Positions 30,877 through 42,790 of a DNA stretch of 64,000 nt are shown piece by piece. Position 1 is the first letter of the stretch. Every line of letters begins with the position of its first letter. Under the pieces are notes generated by a model. It worked only from the letters and a program-made list of their open reading frames with translations. It was not told the origin of the DNA and made no database searches. The stretch comes from JAOUEA01 sp035249905 (GTDB lineage Bacteria > Actinomycetota > UBA4738 > HRBIN12), in contig DATFFT010000018.1 of NCBI GenBank assembly GCA_035249905.1, positions 1 to 64,000 of the forward strand, written 5' to 3'. A program made the translations under genes and the position numbers.

Positions 30877-32526
30877 ATGACCGCAGCCGGCCGCACCGTC
30901 GCGCGCGCGATCGTCGAGTGCCTCGAGAACGAGGGAGTCGAGGTCGTCTTCGGCCTGCCCGGAGAGGAGAACCTCCACACGATCGATGCGCTCGCCGAGA
31001 GCCCGATCCGGTTCATCACGACCCGGGACGAGCGAGGTGCGGCGTTCATGGCCGACACGTACGGCGCGCTCACGGCCCGCGCTGGGGTGTGCCTCGCGAC
31101 GCTGGGACCGGGTGCGATCAATCTGATGCTGGGCATCGCGAACGCGCAGCTCGACCGGCACCCGCTCGTCGCGATCGTGGCGCAGGCGAGCCTGGACCGC
31201 ATCTACAAGGAATCCCACCAGTTCGTCGACCTCGTGTCGCTGTTCCGGCCGATCACGACCTGGGGCGACATGGTCACCGTGCCGGGAGCCGCCCCGGAGA
31301 TGGTTCGAAAGGCGTTCAAGCGGGCGACGACCGAACCCCCCGGATCGACCTTCATCGTGCTTCCCGAGGACGTCGCGGAGCGTTCGACCGATGCGCCCGT
31401 GCTCCCCGTGAACAGGCCGGTCGATCCCTCGCCCGACGAGGGCCAGGTGCGGCGGGCGGCGCAGGTGCTCGCGACGGCGCAGCATCCGATCGTGCTCGCG
31501 GGACCCGGGGTCGCGCGTGAGCGAGCGACCGAGGCGCTCGTCCGTTTCAGCGAGCGGCTGAACCTTCCCGTGGCCACGACGTTCCTCGGCAAAGGGGTGT
31601 TCCCGGACAATCACCCGAACGCGCTGGGAACGATCGGCTTCATGGTGAAGGACTACGCGAACTTCGGCCTGGATCGGGCCGACGTGGTCCTGGCGGTGGG
31701 CTACGACCTCGTGGAGTTCTCACCGGCGCGGTGGAACCCACGGCGCGACAAGCGGATCGTGCACGTCCACAGCACGGTCGCCGAGGTCGATGCCAACTAC
31801 ACGCTCGCCGTCGGCGTGCAGGGGAGCATCGGCGAGACCCTCGACGCGATCGGGGCATCGAGCCTCGTCCACGACACCCGTGGGGAGATCTTCCCCGTCC
31901 GCGACCTCGTTCGGGAGGAGTTCGAACACGGCGCGGCCGACGACTCGTTCCCGCTGGCGCCGGCCCGCGTGGTCTTCGACATCCGATCCGTGCTCGGCGA
32001 CGACGACATCGTGCTCTGCGACACGGGCGCGGTGAAGATGTGGATGGCGCGGCTCTACCCGACCCATCGACCCAACACCTGCCTCATCTCGAACGGGCTC
32101 GCCACGATGGCGTTCTCGCTGCCCGGCGCGATCGCCGCGAAGCTCGTGAAGCCCGAACGGAAGGTGCTGGCCGCCATGGGCGACGGCGCGTTCGCGATGA
32201 GCATGGCCGAGATCGAGACCGCCGTGCGCGAGGGCCTGCACTTCGTGATCCTCGTGTGGATCGACGGGAGCTACGGGCTGATCGGATGGAAGCAGGACCT
32301 CCACTTCGGCCGGCAGGCTGCGGTTTCCTTCTCCAACCCCGACTTCGTGCAGCTCGCCCAGAGCTTCGGAGCCAAGGGTTACGAGATCGGGGCGGCCGAC
32401 GAGCTCGCGCCCACGTTGCGCAAGGCCCTGGACGACGACGCCGTTTCGATCGTCGCCTGTCCGGTCGACTATGCGGAGAACGCCCGCCTGATCGAACGGC
32501 TCGGCGCGCTCACCGAGCCGATCTGA
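30877..32526 (+). CDS. Acetolactate synthase-like ThDP-dependent enzyme
   Basis: A 549-residue thiamine diphosphate enzyme with three domains: the pyrimidine-binding domain (EGVEVVFGLPGEENLHTIDAL, with the catalytic Glu), a central domain, and the pyrophosphate domain with GDGAFAMSMAEIETA and the metal-binding Asp, plus WIDGSYGLIGWKQ. Overall it resembles catabolic acetolactate synthases of the AlsS type. No regulatory subunit or acetolactate decarboxylase is near, so valine/isoleucine synthesis or acetoin formation cannot be told apart, and other pyruvate-condensing activities are possible. Start ATG is leaderless after TACCCT. Confidence 0.8.
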   Translation: MTAAGRTVARAIVECLENEGVEVVFGLPGEENLHTIDALAESPIRFITTRDERGAAFMADTYGALTARAGVCLATLGPGAINLMLGIANAQLDRHPLVAIVAQASLDRIYKESHQFVDLVSLFRPITTWGDMVTVPGAAPEMVRKAFKRATTEPPGSTFIVLPEDVAERSTDAPVLPVNRPVDPSPDEGQVRRAAQVLATAQHPIVLAGPGVARERATEALVRFSERLNLPVATTFLGKGVFPDNHPNALGTIGFMVKDYANFGLDRADVVLAVGYDLVEFSPARWNPRRDKRIVHVHSTVAEVDANYTLAVGVQGSIGETLDAIGASSLVHDTRGEIFPVRDLVREEFEHGAADDSFPLAPARVVFDIRSVLGDDDIVLCDTGAVKMWMARLYPTHRPNTCLISNGLATMAFSLPGAIAAKLVKPERKVLAAMGDGAFAMSMAEIETAVREGLHFVILVWIDGSYGLIGWKQDLHFGRQAAVSFSNPDFVQLAQSFGAKGYEIGAADELAPTLRKALDDDAVSIVACPVDYAENARLIERLGALTEPI

Positions 32527-32537
32527 GGCCACGACCG

Positions 32538-33764
32538 ATGGAACGTACGTCGGCCGTTCGTCGGAACACCGCGCTGCTCGCCGCCGCCCAAGGGTTCGCA
32601 CAGCTGACGTTCCCGGTGCTGCTCGTCGCGGGGACGGTCGCGGCGACGGAGCTCTCCGGACGGCAGGGCGCGAGCGGGCTGGTGTGGGCGGTCTACTTCG
32701 GCTCCGCCGCCGTCGCCGCTCCCGTCATCGGGCGATGGATGGATCGCGCCGGGCGTCGCCCCGGGATCCTGCTCGCCCTGGCGATGACCGTGCTCGGCGG
32801 GGTGGGGTGCGCGGCCGCCGTGATCTGGGGCTCGTTCCCGGTCCTGCTGGCGGCCGTCGTTCCCTTCGGCATCGGGTACGCCGGCGTCAACCTCACGCGA
32901 GCCGCCGTCGCGGACATGTACCGGCCGGAACGAAGGGCTCGGGCGGTCGGCATCGTGCTGGCGTGTGGCACGATCGGCGCCGTCGGCAGTCCCTTGCTCG
33001 TCGCGTTCGTGCAGGGGGCCGCTCCTTCCCCCCGAGCCGCCGACCTGCTTCCGTGGCTGATCGTCCCGGCGGGCGCGTTGGCGGCGTCGGGATTCGTGCT
33101 TCGGGTTCGCCCGGACCCGCGCGACCTCGCGCCGCCGCCGGCCGACGGCGATCTCGCGCCGGCCCCCGCCCGCACGCCACGGCAGCTCCTGCGGGTGGCG
33201 CCGTTCCGTACCGCGATCCTGGCCGCGGCCGTCGGCCAGATCGCGATGGTGGGCGTGATGGGAGTGACGCCCGCCGCCCTGCATCACCTCGGCCACGGTG
33301 ACACGACGATCGCGTGGATCATCAGCGTCCACATCGGAGGGATGTTCGCGTTCTCGCCGTTCATCGGGGCTGCGATGGACCGGTGGGGCCGTCGAGCCGG
33401 CCTGGTCGCCGGATGCCTGGTGAGCGTGGCCGGCGCGCTGCTCGCCGGCACCGAGGGTTCGGCGCCCCTCGTGGGCGCCGGCCTGTTCGCGCTCGGCATC
33501 GGATGGTCGGCGACGTTCCTCGGGGCGACGGCCGTGATCAGCGACGTGACGACGCCGGCCGAGCGCGCGGGCGCCCTCGGCTTCACCGATCTGTTCGTCA
33601 GCCTGTGCTCGGCAACCGCGGGGGTGATCTCCGGGGTGGTGCTCGAGACCGCCGGGTACTCGACGCTCGGGGTGATCACGGCGACCCTCGTGGTCGCCGT
33701 GCTCGTGGTCGTGGTGCGGTCGGAGACGGCGACGGCTCCGAGCCTTGACCCGGGCTCCCGATAG
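32538..33764 (+). CDS. Major facilitator superfamily transporter
   Basis: A 408-residue membrane protein with about 12 hydrophobic helices. The loop between helices 2 and 3 has GRWMDRAGRRPGILL, the MFS signature, and the C-terminal half repeats it (AAMDRWGRRAGLVAG). A Pro/Ala-rich cytoplasmic loop divides the halves around residues 190-210. It lies 11 bases after the ThDP enzyme and is probably in the same transcript, so it may export a product of that enzyme, but substrate is unknown. Confidence 0.8.
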   Translation: MERTSAVRRNTALLAAAQGFAQLTFPVLLVAGTVAATELSGRQGASGLVWAVYFGSAAVAAPVIGRWMDRAGRRPGILLALAMTVLGGVGCAAAVIWGSFPVLLAAVVPFGIGYAGVNLTRAAVADMYRPERRARAVGIVLACGTIGAVGSPLLVAFVQGAAPSPRAADLLPWLIVPAGALAASGFVLRVRPDPRDLAPPPADGDLAPAPARTPRQLLRVAPFRTAILAAAVGQIAMVGVMGVTPAALHHLGHGDTTIAWIISVHIGGMFAFSPFIGAAMDRWGRRAGLVAGCLVSVAGALLAGTEGSAPLVGAGLFALGIGWSATFLGATAVISDVTTPAERAGALGFTDLFVSLCSATAGVISGVVLETAGYSTLGVITATLVVAVLVVVVRSETATAPSLDPGSR

Positions 33765-33768
33765 AATC
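33763..33768 (+). promoter_or_regulatory. -10 box for secA
   Basis: TAGAAT lies 39 bases before the secA ATG, overlapping the end of the MFS gene. A leader with CTCAGGAA as ribosome site follows. A TTGACC at 33746-33751 is too close to serve as a standard -35. Confidence 0.4.
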
Positions 33769-33807
33769 GGAACGGACACCACCCGACCCCGGAAAGCTCA
33801 GGAACGC

Positions 33808-36528
<2,721 letters not shown>

Positions 36529-36537
36529 GGCAGCCGG

Positions 36538-36999
36538 CTACGCCGAGATCGGGCGAGCCAGCACCTGACACGGGTTCTCGGGGCCCCAGATGTCCAGCTC
36601 CGCCACCGGCTTGAACCCTCGGGCGAGGTAGAACCCTCGGGTCTGGGAGTACTCGGCCCCCGGGTCGCCGTCGCGATCCGAGACCGTCTTCACCAGGAGC
36701 GATCGGGTCCCGGCCGGAAGTCGGTCGACGAGCGCGGCAACGAGCGCCGTGCCGATGCCGCCCTCGCGCCGATCGGCCCGCACCGCCATCCACGTGATCT
36801 CGTGGTCGGACCCTGGACGGGTCTCGTGGGTCATGAACCCCACGACCTCGCCGTCTTCCACCGCCACGAGGCCGTCCTGGGTCCGGACGGCTCGGGCGCA
36901 GGCCGCGATGCCGCCGGCCTCTCCGAACCACTTCGGCAGCCCTCGCACGATGGCGTCGCACGCGTCGGCATCGAGCCCCGGGTCGAGTCGCCGGATCAT
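36538..36999 (-). CDS. GNAT-family N-acetyltransferase
   Basis: A 153-residue acetyltransferase. Motif A for acetyl-CoA binding is VRADRREGGIGTALVAAL (R/Q-x-x-G-x-G/A form), preceded by the beta-strand EITWMAV and followed by SQTRGFYLARGFKPV. Substrate unknown. ATG 36999 is preferred over the upstream GTG 37008 because TACGGT (minus strand, 37007-37012) ends 7 bases before it, giving a leaderless start. Convergent with secA (9-base gap) and divergent from prfB. Confidence 0.78.
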   Translation of the reverse strand: MIRRLDPGLDADACDAIVRGLPKWFGEAGGIAACARAVRTQDGLVAVEDGEVVGFMTHETRPGSDHEITWMAVRADRREGGIGTALVAALVDRLPAGTRSLLVKTVSDRDGDPGAEYSQTRGFYLARGFKPVAELDIWGPENPCQVLARPISA

Positions 37000-37027
37000 C
37001 GCGAGCACCGTACCGGACGGCCGCTGC

Positions 37028-37033
37028 TACGAT
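37028..37033 (+). promoter_or_regulatory. -10 box for prfB
   Basis: TACGAT ends 10 bases before the prfB ATG at 37044; the transcript would have almost no leader. It is divergent from the GNAT -10 at 37007-37012. Confidence 0.4.
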
Positions 37034-37043
37034 GCGCCGAGCG

Positions 37044-38154
37044 ATGAGCGAGCACAGCGAACGGTTGCACAAGCTCCGCGCACGCGTCCTGGCCGCCAAG
37101 GAGTTCCTTTGACGTCGAGGGCAAACGCTCGCAGGCCCAGGAACTCGAGCGCCAGGCGGCAGATCCTTCCCTCTGGGACGACCAGCAACGGGCGCAGCAG
37201 GTCACGTCGAGGCTCGCCCGTCTCCGCGACGACGTCGCGCGGTACGACGGCCTGATCGCCCGCGTCGACGACGCGGTGGCGATCGACGAGTTGCTCGCCG
37301 AGGAGTCGGACCCCGAACTCGACCGGGAGCTCACGGTTTCGCTCGGTGGGCTCGAGGCCGACGTCGACAAGCTCGAGCTCGCGGCGCTGCTGTCCGGCAC
37401 GTACGACGCGTCCGACGCGATCGCGACGATCAACGCCGGCGCCGGCGGCACCGAGAGCCAGGACTGGGCCGAGATGCTGCTGCGCATGTACACGCGTTGG
37501 GCCGAACGGCAGGGGTTCGACGCCGACGTGGACGACGTGCAGTACGGCGACGAGGCGGGGATCAAATCGGCGACGTTCACGGTGCGGGGCACCAACGCCT
37601 ACGGGCTGCTCTCGACCGAGCGAGGCGTACACCGGCTCGTGCGCATCAGCCCGTTCGACTCGCAGAAGCGGCGGCATACGTCGTTCGCGTCGCTCGACGT
37701 GATCCCGATGCTCGAGGAGGCCGACGAAGACGACATCGAGATCCCCGCCGACGATCTGCGGATCGACGTGTACCGATCGAGCGGCCCCGGCGGGCAGTCG
37801 GTGAACACGACCGATTCGGCGGTTCGCATCACGCACATCCCGACCGGCATCGTGGCCGCGTGCCAGAACGAGCGCTCGCAGCTGCAGAACCGAGCCGTCG
37901 CGATGCGCATCTTGAAGGCGCGCCTCGCCGAGCGGGAACGGATCAAGCGTGCGGAGGAGATGGCCTCGATCCGGGGGGAGCGCAAGGCGGTCGACTTCGG
38001 ATCGCAGATCCGCTCCTACGTGCTGGCTCCCTATCAGATGGTCAAGGACCATCGCACCGACCAGGAGATCGGCGACCCGCAGCGAGTGCTCGACGGCGAT
38101 ATCGACCGGTTCACCGAGGCGGAGCTTCGCCGGCGGGCGGCGGCGTCGGCCTGA
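37044..38154 (+). CDS. prfB: Peptide chain release factor 2, with programmed +1 frameshift
   Basis: Translation starts at ATG 37044 and reads 22 codons to CTT (37107-37109), then meets TGA (37110-37112). The slippery CTTTGAC and an AAGGAG three bases upstream (37098-37103) are the classical autoregulatory +1 shift of RF2. Continuing at GAC 37111 gives 347 more residues, total 369. The main part has RISPFDSQKRRH (SPF stop-codon reader) and SSGPGGQSVNTTDS with the GGQ catalytic loop. RF2 terminates at UGA and UAA. Any annotation without the shift will call a shorter protein starting near 37276. The 3' end overlaps the convergent YfhO-like gene by 44 bases. Confidence 0.95.
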
Positions 38155-40603
38155 TCCCTCGCCGGCGGCGCCGTTCCGCGGCGAGCGCGACGAGGCCGGC
38201 GAGGGCGAGCGCACCCCAGGCCACGATGCCCACCCTCACACCCGAGGTCACCGAGTCGTCGACGTACGTGAGGTGCACCTCGTGGTCCCCGGCTGGCACG
38301 GCCACCCCCTGCAGGAAGCCGTCGGTGGGGAGCACGGTCGCGGGCGTTCCGTCGACGGTCGCCTTCCACCCCTCGTCGTACACGGTGCGCACGACGACGA
38401 TCGACGGCGCCGTCGCGCGCACGTCGACCTGCACCGACTCGGGCGAGGACTCGCGGTAGGTCGCCGTGCCGGGTCGCGCCTCGGGCGTGGGCTCGATGCC
38501 GGGATGGCGCTCCAGCACGGCGATCGCCGCCGGATCGAACGACGGGGGCAGGATCGTCCTCAGCGCGCCGGTGGCGCTCGGCACCACGCGGAAGTTCGAT
38601 ACCACCGAGACCCGTGGCTGCCACCCCGCGACCTCGAACAGGTCATAGCCTTGGGCACGATCCACGATCGAGGCCGCGAGCGGGGGAGCGATACCGGTCG
38701 GGACCACGAGGTAGCGAGCTCCGAGCAGTCGCATGTCGCGGAGCGTGGGAACGTCGACGACCGATGCGTTGTAGAAGATCGGTAGCGGGGACCGCACCCG
38801 GATGTAATCCCAGTAGCGCCGGAGCTGCACCGGGTTGTACCCGAGGGTGTCGTGGAGCCCGAAGAGCGTGCCTCGCTCCATCGCGAGCGCCGGCCAGTCG
38901 GGCTCGAGCTGCATGAACAGGTACCCCTTCTCGAACGACGAGGCGGGCGGCGCCCAGGTGAGGTAGCGGTCGTGCGTCGCCGCCAGGCGAGGCACGAACG
39001 CGGTCGGCGCGACGAACGCCGAGGCGTCGACCTGTGGCAGGGGCAGCGGCTGAGGGATCAGGTTCGGGTGGGCCCCCGCCTCGAGGTTGAGCCTGATCGT
39101 GTCGCCCGGCGGCGTGAGCTGGGAGTACACGGCGCTGGCGAGCAGCTCGACGACCAGCACTCCGCCGACGGCGATCCACCCCCAGGGTCGCCGCTTCGCC
39201 GTCAGCTGGAACACGGCCCAGGCGCCGGCCGCCAGGCCGACGGCGAGCATCACGAAGCGCAGCGGGTTCGCGAACGCGAGCAAGGGCATGCCGAGCCACA
39301 GGAAGGTCCCCGCCCCCAGCCAACCGGCTGCCTGACGAGGCTCGAGCGGGTCGTCTCGGGCTGCCTGGATGCCGATCGCGCCCAGGACCGGGACCGCGAT
39401 CACGGCGAGGAATCGCATGCGCCCCGGGTTGTGCAGGTAAACGTCGCCGAAGGGGATGCGCAGGAAGAGGTCCCGGACAGGAGCCGCGGTGACGACCGGA
39501 TCGAGCATCAGGACCCAGGTGAGCGCGAGCGCGCCGCCGAACGCCCACAGGAGCACGCGGTGACGCCGCGAGCGAAGCGCGAGCGGCACCCCGAGCAGGA
39601 TCACCGCGCCTGCGTAGGCGCCCGGGGTGGCGCCGAACGCGAACGGCCAGGCGGCCCAGACGCCGTTCGCCTGGATCCCTCCCGAGCCGCTGCCGCCGAG
39701 AACCCCGATCGCGTCGCCGAGCCGATCGTAGCCGGCGGCCAGGCTCGATGCCTCGATGGCGTCGACGCGCGGGATCAGGACCGCGAGCGACAGGAGCGGC
39801 ACGGCGATGAGGAAGGCCGCGGCGCGACCGGCCGCTCCCCCGACGAGGAGCCGCGTCGACGACCGGTCGGTCTCGTTCCGCCGCTCCATCACGTCGAACA
39901 CGGCGCTCGCGGCCACGTACGCGCCGAGCAACGCGGTGCAGACGACGAGGCCGTGACTCAGGTGAGCGGTCGCGACCTGCGACCAACCGAGCGCGCCCAC
40001 CCCGATCCACCCGAGGCGCGCGGACCATCGGCCCGAACGTCGGTACCCGGCCGCCCCGACCAGGGCGATCGTGGTCCACGCCATCGCCCCGGCGAAGGGC
40101 ATGGAGATCGCGACCTCGGAGGTCGACATCAGCATCGCGAGCGAGAGCCCGCCGGCGGCCGCGGCGAACCTCGAGAGCCGTTCGATCCGCAGGAAGCCGT
40201 AGACCCCCAGGCCGGCGACGATCGGGTTGGCGACGATGAACGCGCGCATCGCCACCGCAGGCGAGAGGCGAGAGAACAATCCCATCGGCAGTAAGTAGAG
40301 CCAGCCTCCTTGCGGATCCGCGGCGTAGCGGTAGCCGGCCATCTCGAACGGGTTCCACAGCGGCACGTGACCCGCCGCGATCGAGCGCCCGAGGAACGAG
40401 AACCGAGGCAGCCAGAACGAGAGGATGTCGGGGTGCGCGTCGCTCAGCCGATCGGCGAAGGCGAATCCGCGCAAGGCGAACAGGACGCCGGCGACGATCA
40501 GTGCGGGACCGGCGATCGCGACGGCGAACCGGCGGCCTCGGCCCGTGGTCATGGGCCTGCCCTCGACACGCCGGTCGGGGGTGGCCACGCTCGTCGTTCG
40601 CAT
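38111..40603 (-). CDS. YfhO-family multi-pass membrane protein
   Basis: An 830-residue protein with about 12-13 hydrophobic helices in the first 480 residues and a large soluble C-terminal part ending in one last helix (ALALAGLVALAAERRRRR). Features such as DILSFWLPRFSFLGRSIAAG and HVPLWNPFEMAGYRYAADPQ match YfhO/PMT-like membrane proteins that resemble lipid-linked glycosyltransferases. YfhO of Bacillus and relatives is tied to lipoteichoic acid glycosylation. ATG 40603 is preferred over 40612 because TAAGCT (minus strand, 40612-40617) ends 8 bases upstream. It overlaps the end of prfB tail to tail. Confidence 0.78.
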   Translation of the reverse strand: MRTTSVATPDRRVEGRPMTTGRGRRFAVAIAGPALIVAGVLFALRGFAFADRLSDAHPDILSFWLPRFSFLGRSIAAGHVPLWNPFEMAGYRYAADPQGGWLYLLPMGLFSRLSPAVAMRAFIVANPIVAGLGVYGFLRIERLSRFAAAAGGLSLAMLMSTSEVAISMPFAGAMAWTTIALVGAAGYRRSGRWSARLGWIGVGALGWSQVATAHLSHGLVVCTALLGAYVAASAVFDVMERRNETDRSSTRLLVGGAAGRAAAFLIAVPLLSLAVLIPRVDAIEASSLAAGYDRLGDAIGVLGGSGSGGIQANGVWAAWPFAFGATPGAYAGAVILLGVPLALRSRRHRVLLWAFGGALALTWVLMLDPVVTAAPVRDLFLRIPFGDVYLHNPGRMRFLAVIAVPVLGAIGIQAARDDPLEPRQAAGWLGAGTFLWLGMPLLAFANPLRFVMLAVGLAAGAWAVFQLTAKRRPWGWIAVGGVLVVELLASAVYSQLTPPGDTIRLNLEAGAHPNLIPQPLPLPQVDASAFVAPTAFVPRLAATHDRYLTWAPPASSFEKGYLFMQLEPDWPALAMERGTLFGLHDTLGYNPVQLRRYWDYIRVRSPLPIFYNASVVDVPTLRDMRLLGARYLVVPTGIAPPLAASIVDRAQGYDLFEVAGWQPRVSVVSNFRVVPSATGALRTILPPSFDPAAIAVLERHPGIEPTPEARPGTATYRESSPESVQVDVRATAPSIVVVRTVYDEGWKATVDGTPATVLPTDGFLQGVAVPAGDHEVHLTYVDDSVTSGVRVGIVAWGALALAGLVALAAERRRRRGIRPTPPPAGEAPPR

Positions 40604-40653
40604 GGCGCCCAAGCTTACGGACGTCGGCTCCCGGCCGCGTGGGGGACGTCTGG

Positions 40654-40659
40654 TAGGGT
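40654..40659 (+). promoter_or_regulatory. -10 box for ftsEX
   Basis: TAGGGT lies 39 bases before the ftsE ATG in the gap after the divergent YfhO-like gene. Confidence 0.4.
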
Positions 40660-40698
40660 TGTCCCGGTTCGCGCTTCCCCCCCACTCCTGAGGCCAAG

Positions 40699-41376
40699 AT
40701 GATCAGTCTTCAGCGTGTCACGAAGACCTACAAGAACGGTGTCACCGCCCTCACCGACGTCGACGTCGAGGTCGAGAAGGGCGAGTTCGTCTTCATCGTC
40801 GGGCAGTCCGGATCGGGGAAGTCGACGATGATCCGCTTGCTGATCCGCGAGGAAGACGTCACGAAGGGCTCGATCTACGTCGGCGGCAAGAACCTCGCGA
40901 AGATGTCGAGCTGGGACATCCCCAAGCTCCGCCGCAACGTCGGCACGGTCTTCCAGGACTTCCGGCTGCTGCAGGACAAGACGGTGTTCGAGAACGTCGC
41001 GTTCGGTCTCGAGGTCATCGGCAAGCCGAAGCATGTGATCGGCCAGCGCGTGCCCGAGATCCTCGAGTACGTGGGTCTGGGTGACAAGCTCAGCAACTAT
41101 CCCGACGAGCTCTCCGGCGGCGAGCAGCAGCGCGTCTCGATCGCGCGCGCCTGCGTGAACCGGCCGCTCGTGCTCCTGGCCGACGAGCCGACGGGCAACC
41201 TCGACCCCAACACGAGCGTCGACATCATGCGGCTCCTCGACAAGGTCAACCGCATCGGCACGACGGTCGTGATGGCGACGCACGACCAGGCGATCGTCGA
41301 TGCGATGCGCAAGCGCGTGATCGAGCTCGACGAGGGTCTCGTGATCCGGGATCAATCCCGGGGCGTCTACAGCTGA
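40699..41376 (+). CDS. ftsE: Cell division ATPase FtsE
   Basis: A 225-residue ABC ATPase. Walker A is GQSGSGKSTM, signature LSGGEQQRVSIARA, Walker B LLADEPTGNLD, H-loop THD. RLLIREEDVTKGSIYVGGKNL is FtsE-like. With FtsX it forms a complex that does not transport but controls peptidoglycan hydrolases at the division site. The stop overlaps the ftsX ATG (TGATG). Gene order ftsE-ftsX-smpB, with ssrA and prfB close by, is the common actinobacterial arrangement. Confidence 0.95.
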   Translation: MISLQRVTKTYKNGVTALTDVDVEVEKGEFVFIVGQSGSGKSTMIRLLIREEDVTKGSIYVGGKNLAKMSSWDIPKLRRNVGTVFQDFRLLQDKTVFENVAFGLEVIGKPKHVIGQRVPEILEYVGLGDKLSNYPDELSGGEQQRVSIARACVNRPLVLLADEPTGNLDPNTSVDIMRLLDKVNRIGTTVVMATHDQAIVDAMRKRVIELDEGLVIRDQSRGVYS

Positions 41377-42287
41377 TGCGGCTGGAGTACTACCTCCGGG
41401 AGACGGCCGCGGGGCTCCGACGCAACGGCATCGTGGCGTTCGCGGCGATGTCCACGGCGTTCATCGCGCTGTTCCTGTTCGGGCTCGCGCTGCTGATCGC
41501 TCGCCAGTTCAACCTCGTGATCGAGGCGTGGACCGGCAACGTGCAGGTCGCGGTGTACCTGAGCGATCCCGCGAGGCCGCAGACCGTGACGCGCATCCAG
41601 ACGAACCTCGAGCAGCTCCCGGCCGTCAGCTCGATCGAGTACTGGGACAAGGCCGAGACGTGCGCGCAGTTCGACCAGCTCTTCGAGGGCCAGGACGTGT
41701 TCCAGGAGGGGGTCGACTGCGAGCGTGCGATCCCGACCTCGCTGCGCATCAACCTGGCCGACCCCTCGCAGTTCGACCAGATCACCGCGGCGCTGGGGTG
41801 CGAGGCCGACGGCGCCACCCAGGAGATCCAGTGCACGGAACCGGGGGTCCGCGACGTCTCCGACTATCGAGATCTGCTCGATCGCCTGACCGCGATCACG
41901 CGCGTGCTGTCGATCGGCGTGCTGTCGATCGCGGTGATCATGCTCGCATCGGCGATCGCGCTCGTCGCGAACACACTTCGCATGGGCATGTTCGCGCGCC
42001 GAAAAGAGATCGGCATCATGCGTCTGGTTGGGGCGACGAACTGGCGCATCCGTGTACCGTTCCTGATCGAGGGGCTGGTCGAATCGCTGATCGGCGCGGC
42101 CGCCGCACTGGCGGCGCTCTTCGTGATCAAGGTGTTCTTCATCGATCAGCTCCGCGGCGAGCTGCAGTTCTTCCCGCTGATCCGCAACTCCGACGTGCTC
42201 GCGGTCGCGCCGTGGATCCTGATCGCGGCGGTGGCCGTCGCGGTGATCGCCGGCACGATCGGCATGCGCCGCTTCCTCGACGTCTGA
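41376..42287 (+). CDS. ftsX: Cell division protein FtsX
   Basis: A 303-residue membrane protein. One helix near residues 22-45, an extracytoplasmic domain of about 120 residues (about 48-170) with four cysteines (in WDKAETCAQFD, GVDCERA, ALGCEADG and EIQCTEP) that could form disulfides, and three helices after it, the last pair flanking a MARRKEIGIMRLVGATNW type loop (here FARRKEIGIMRLVGAT) conserved in the family. The external domain of FtsX contacts and activates hydrolases such as RipC in mycobacteria. Co-translated with FtsE; smpB begins 7 bases after its stop. Confidence 0.93.
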   Translation: MRLEYYLRETAAGLRRNGIVAFAAMSTAFIALFLFGLALLIARQFNLVIEAWTGNVQVAVYLSDPARPQTVTRIQTNLEQLPAVSSIEYWDKAETCAQFDQLFEGQDVFQEGVDCERAIPTSLRINLADPSQFDQITAALGCEADGATQEIQCTEPGVRDVSDYRDLLDRLTAITRVLSIGVLSIAVIMLASAIALVANTLRMGMFARRKEIGIMRLVGATNWRIRVPFLIEGLVESLIGAAAALAALFVIKVFFIDQLRGELQFFPLIRNSDVLAVAPWILIAAVAVAVIAGTIGMRRFLDV

Positions 42288-42294
42288 GGCGCGT

Positions 42295-42768
42295 ATGTCG
42301 CCGAAGGACCGCGATCCCGGCCGGCAGACGGTCGCTTCGAACCGCAAGGCGCGGCACGACTACCAGATCATCGAGACGATCGAATGCGGCATCGTGCTCA
42401 CCGGAGACGAGGTGAAGTCGCTCCGGGGCGGGCGCGCCTCGCTGGCGGAGGCATACGCGCGCGTGCGGGACGGCGAGGTCTGGCTCGAGGGCATGCACGT
42501 GCCGCCGTACGAGCAGGGGGACAAGCGCCGCCATCTTCCGACACGCCCTCGGAAGCTGCTGCTGCATCGTCGCGAGATCGACAAGCTCGCCGTGCGGCAG
42601 CAGGAGCAGCGGCTGGCCCTGGTGCCGCTGCGCGTGTACTTCTCCCACGGCATGGCCAAGGTCGAGATCGCCGTCGCGAGAGGCAAGCGCGAGCACGAGA
42701 AGCGTCAGACGATCGCGAAGCGCGAGCAGGAACGCGAGATCGCCCGGGAGCTCGGTCGCCGGCGGTAG
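42295..42768 (+). CDS. smpB: tmRNA-binding protein SmpB
   Basis: A 157-residue SmpB: NRKARHDYQIIETIECGIVLTGDEVKSLR core, LHRREIDKL and a C-terminal basic tail (KREHEKRQTIAKREQEREI) that enters the mRNA channel. Together with tmRNA it rescues stalled ribosomes. The partner ssrA gene is in the same neighbourhood at 45615. The alternation of lysine and arginine with glutamate in the tail is normal for the family. Confidence 0.96.
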   Translation: MSPKDRDPGRQTVASNRKARHDYQIIETIECGIVLTGDEVKSLRGGRASLAEAYARVRDGEVWLEGMHVPPYEQGDKRRHLPTRPRKLLLHRREIDKLAVRQQEQRLALVPLRVYFSHGMAKVEIAVARGKREHEKRQTIAKREQEREIARELGRRR

Positions 42769-42790
42769 CCGGGCCGGAGGTCGATCGCTG

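Noticed and set aside
33746..33768. TTGACC as -35 of secA
   Set aside because: Only 11 bases separate it from TAGAAT, too short for a standard promoter.
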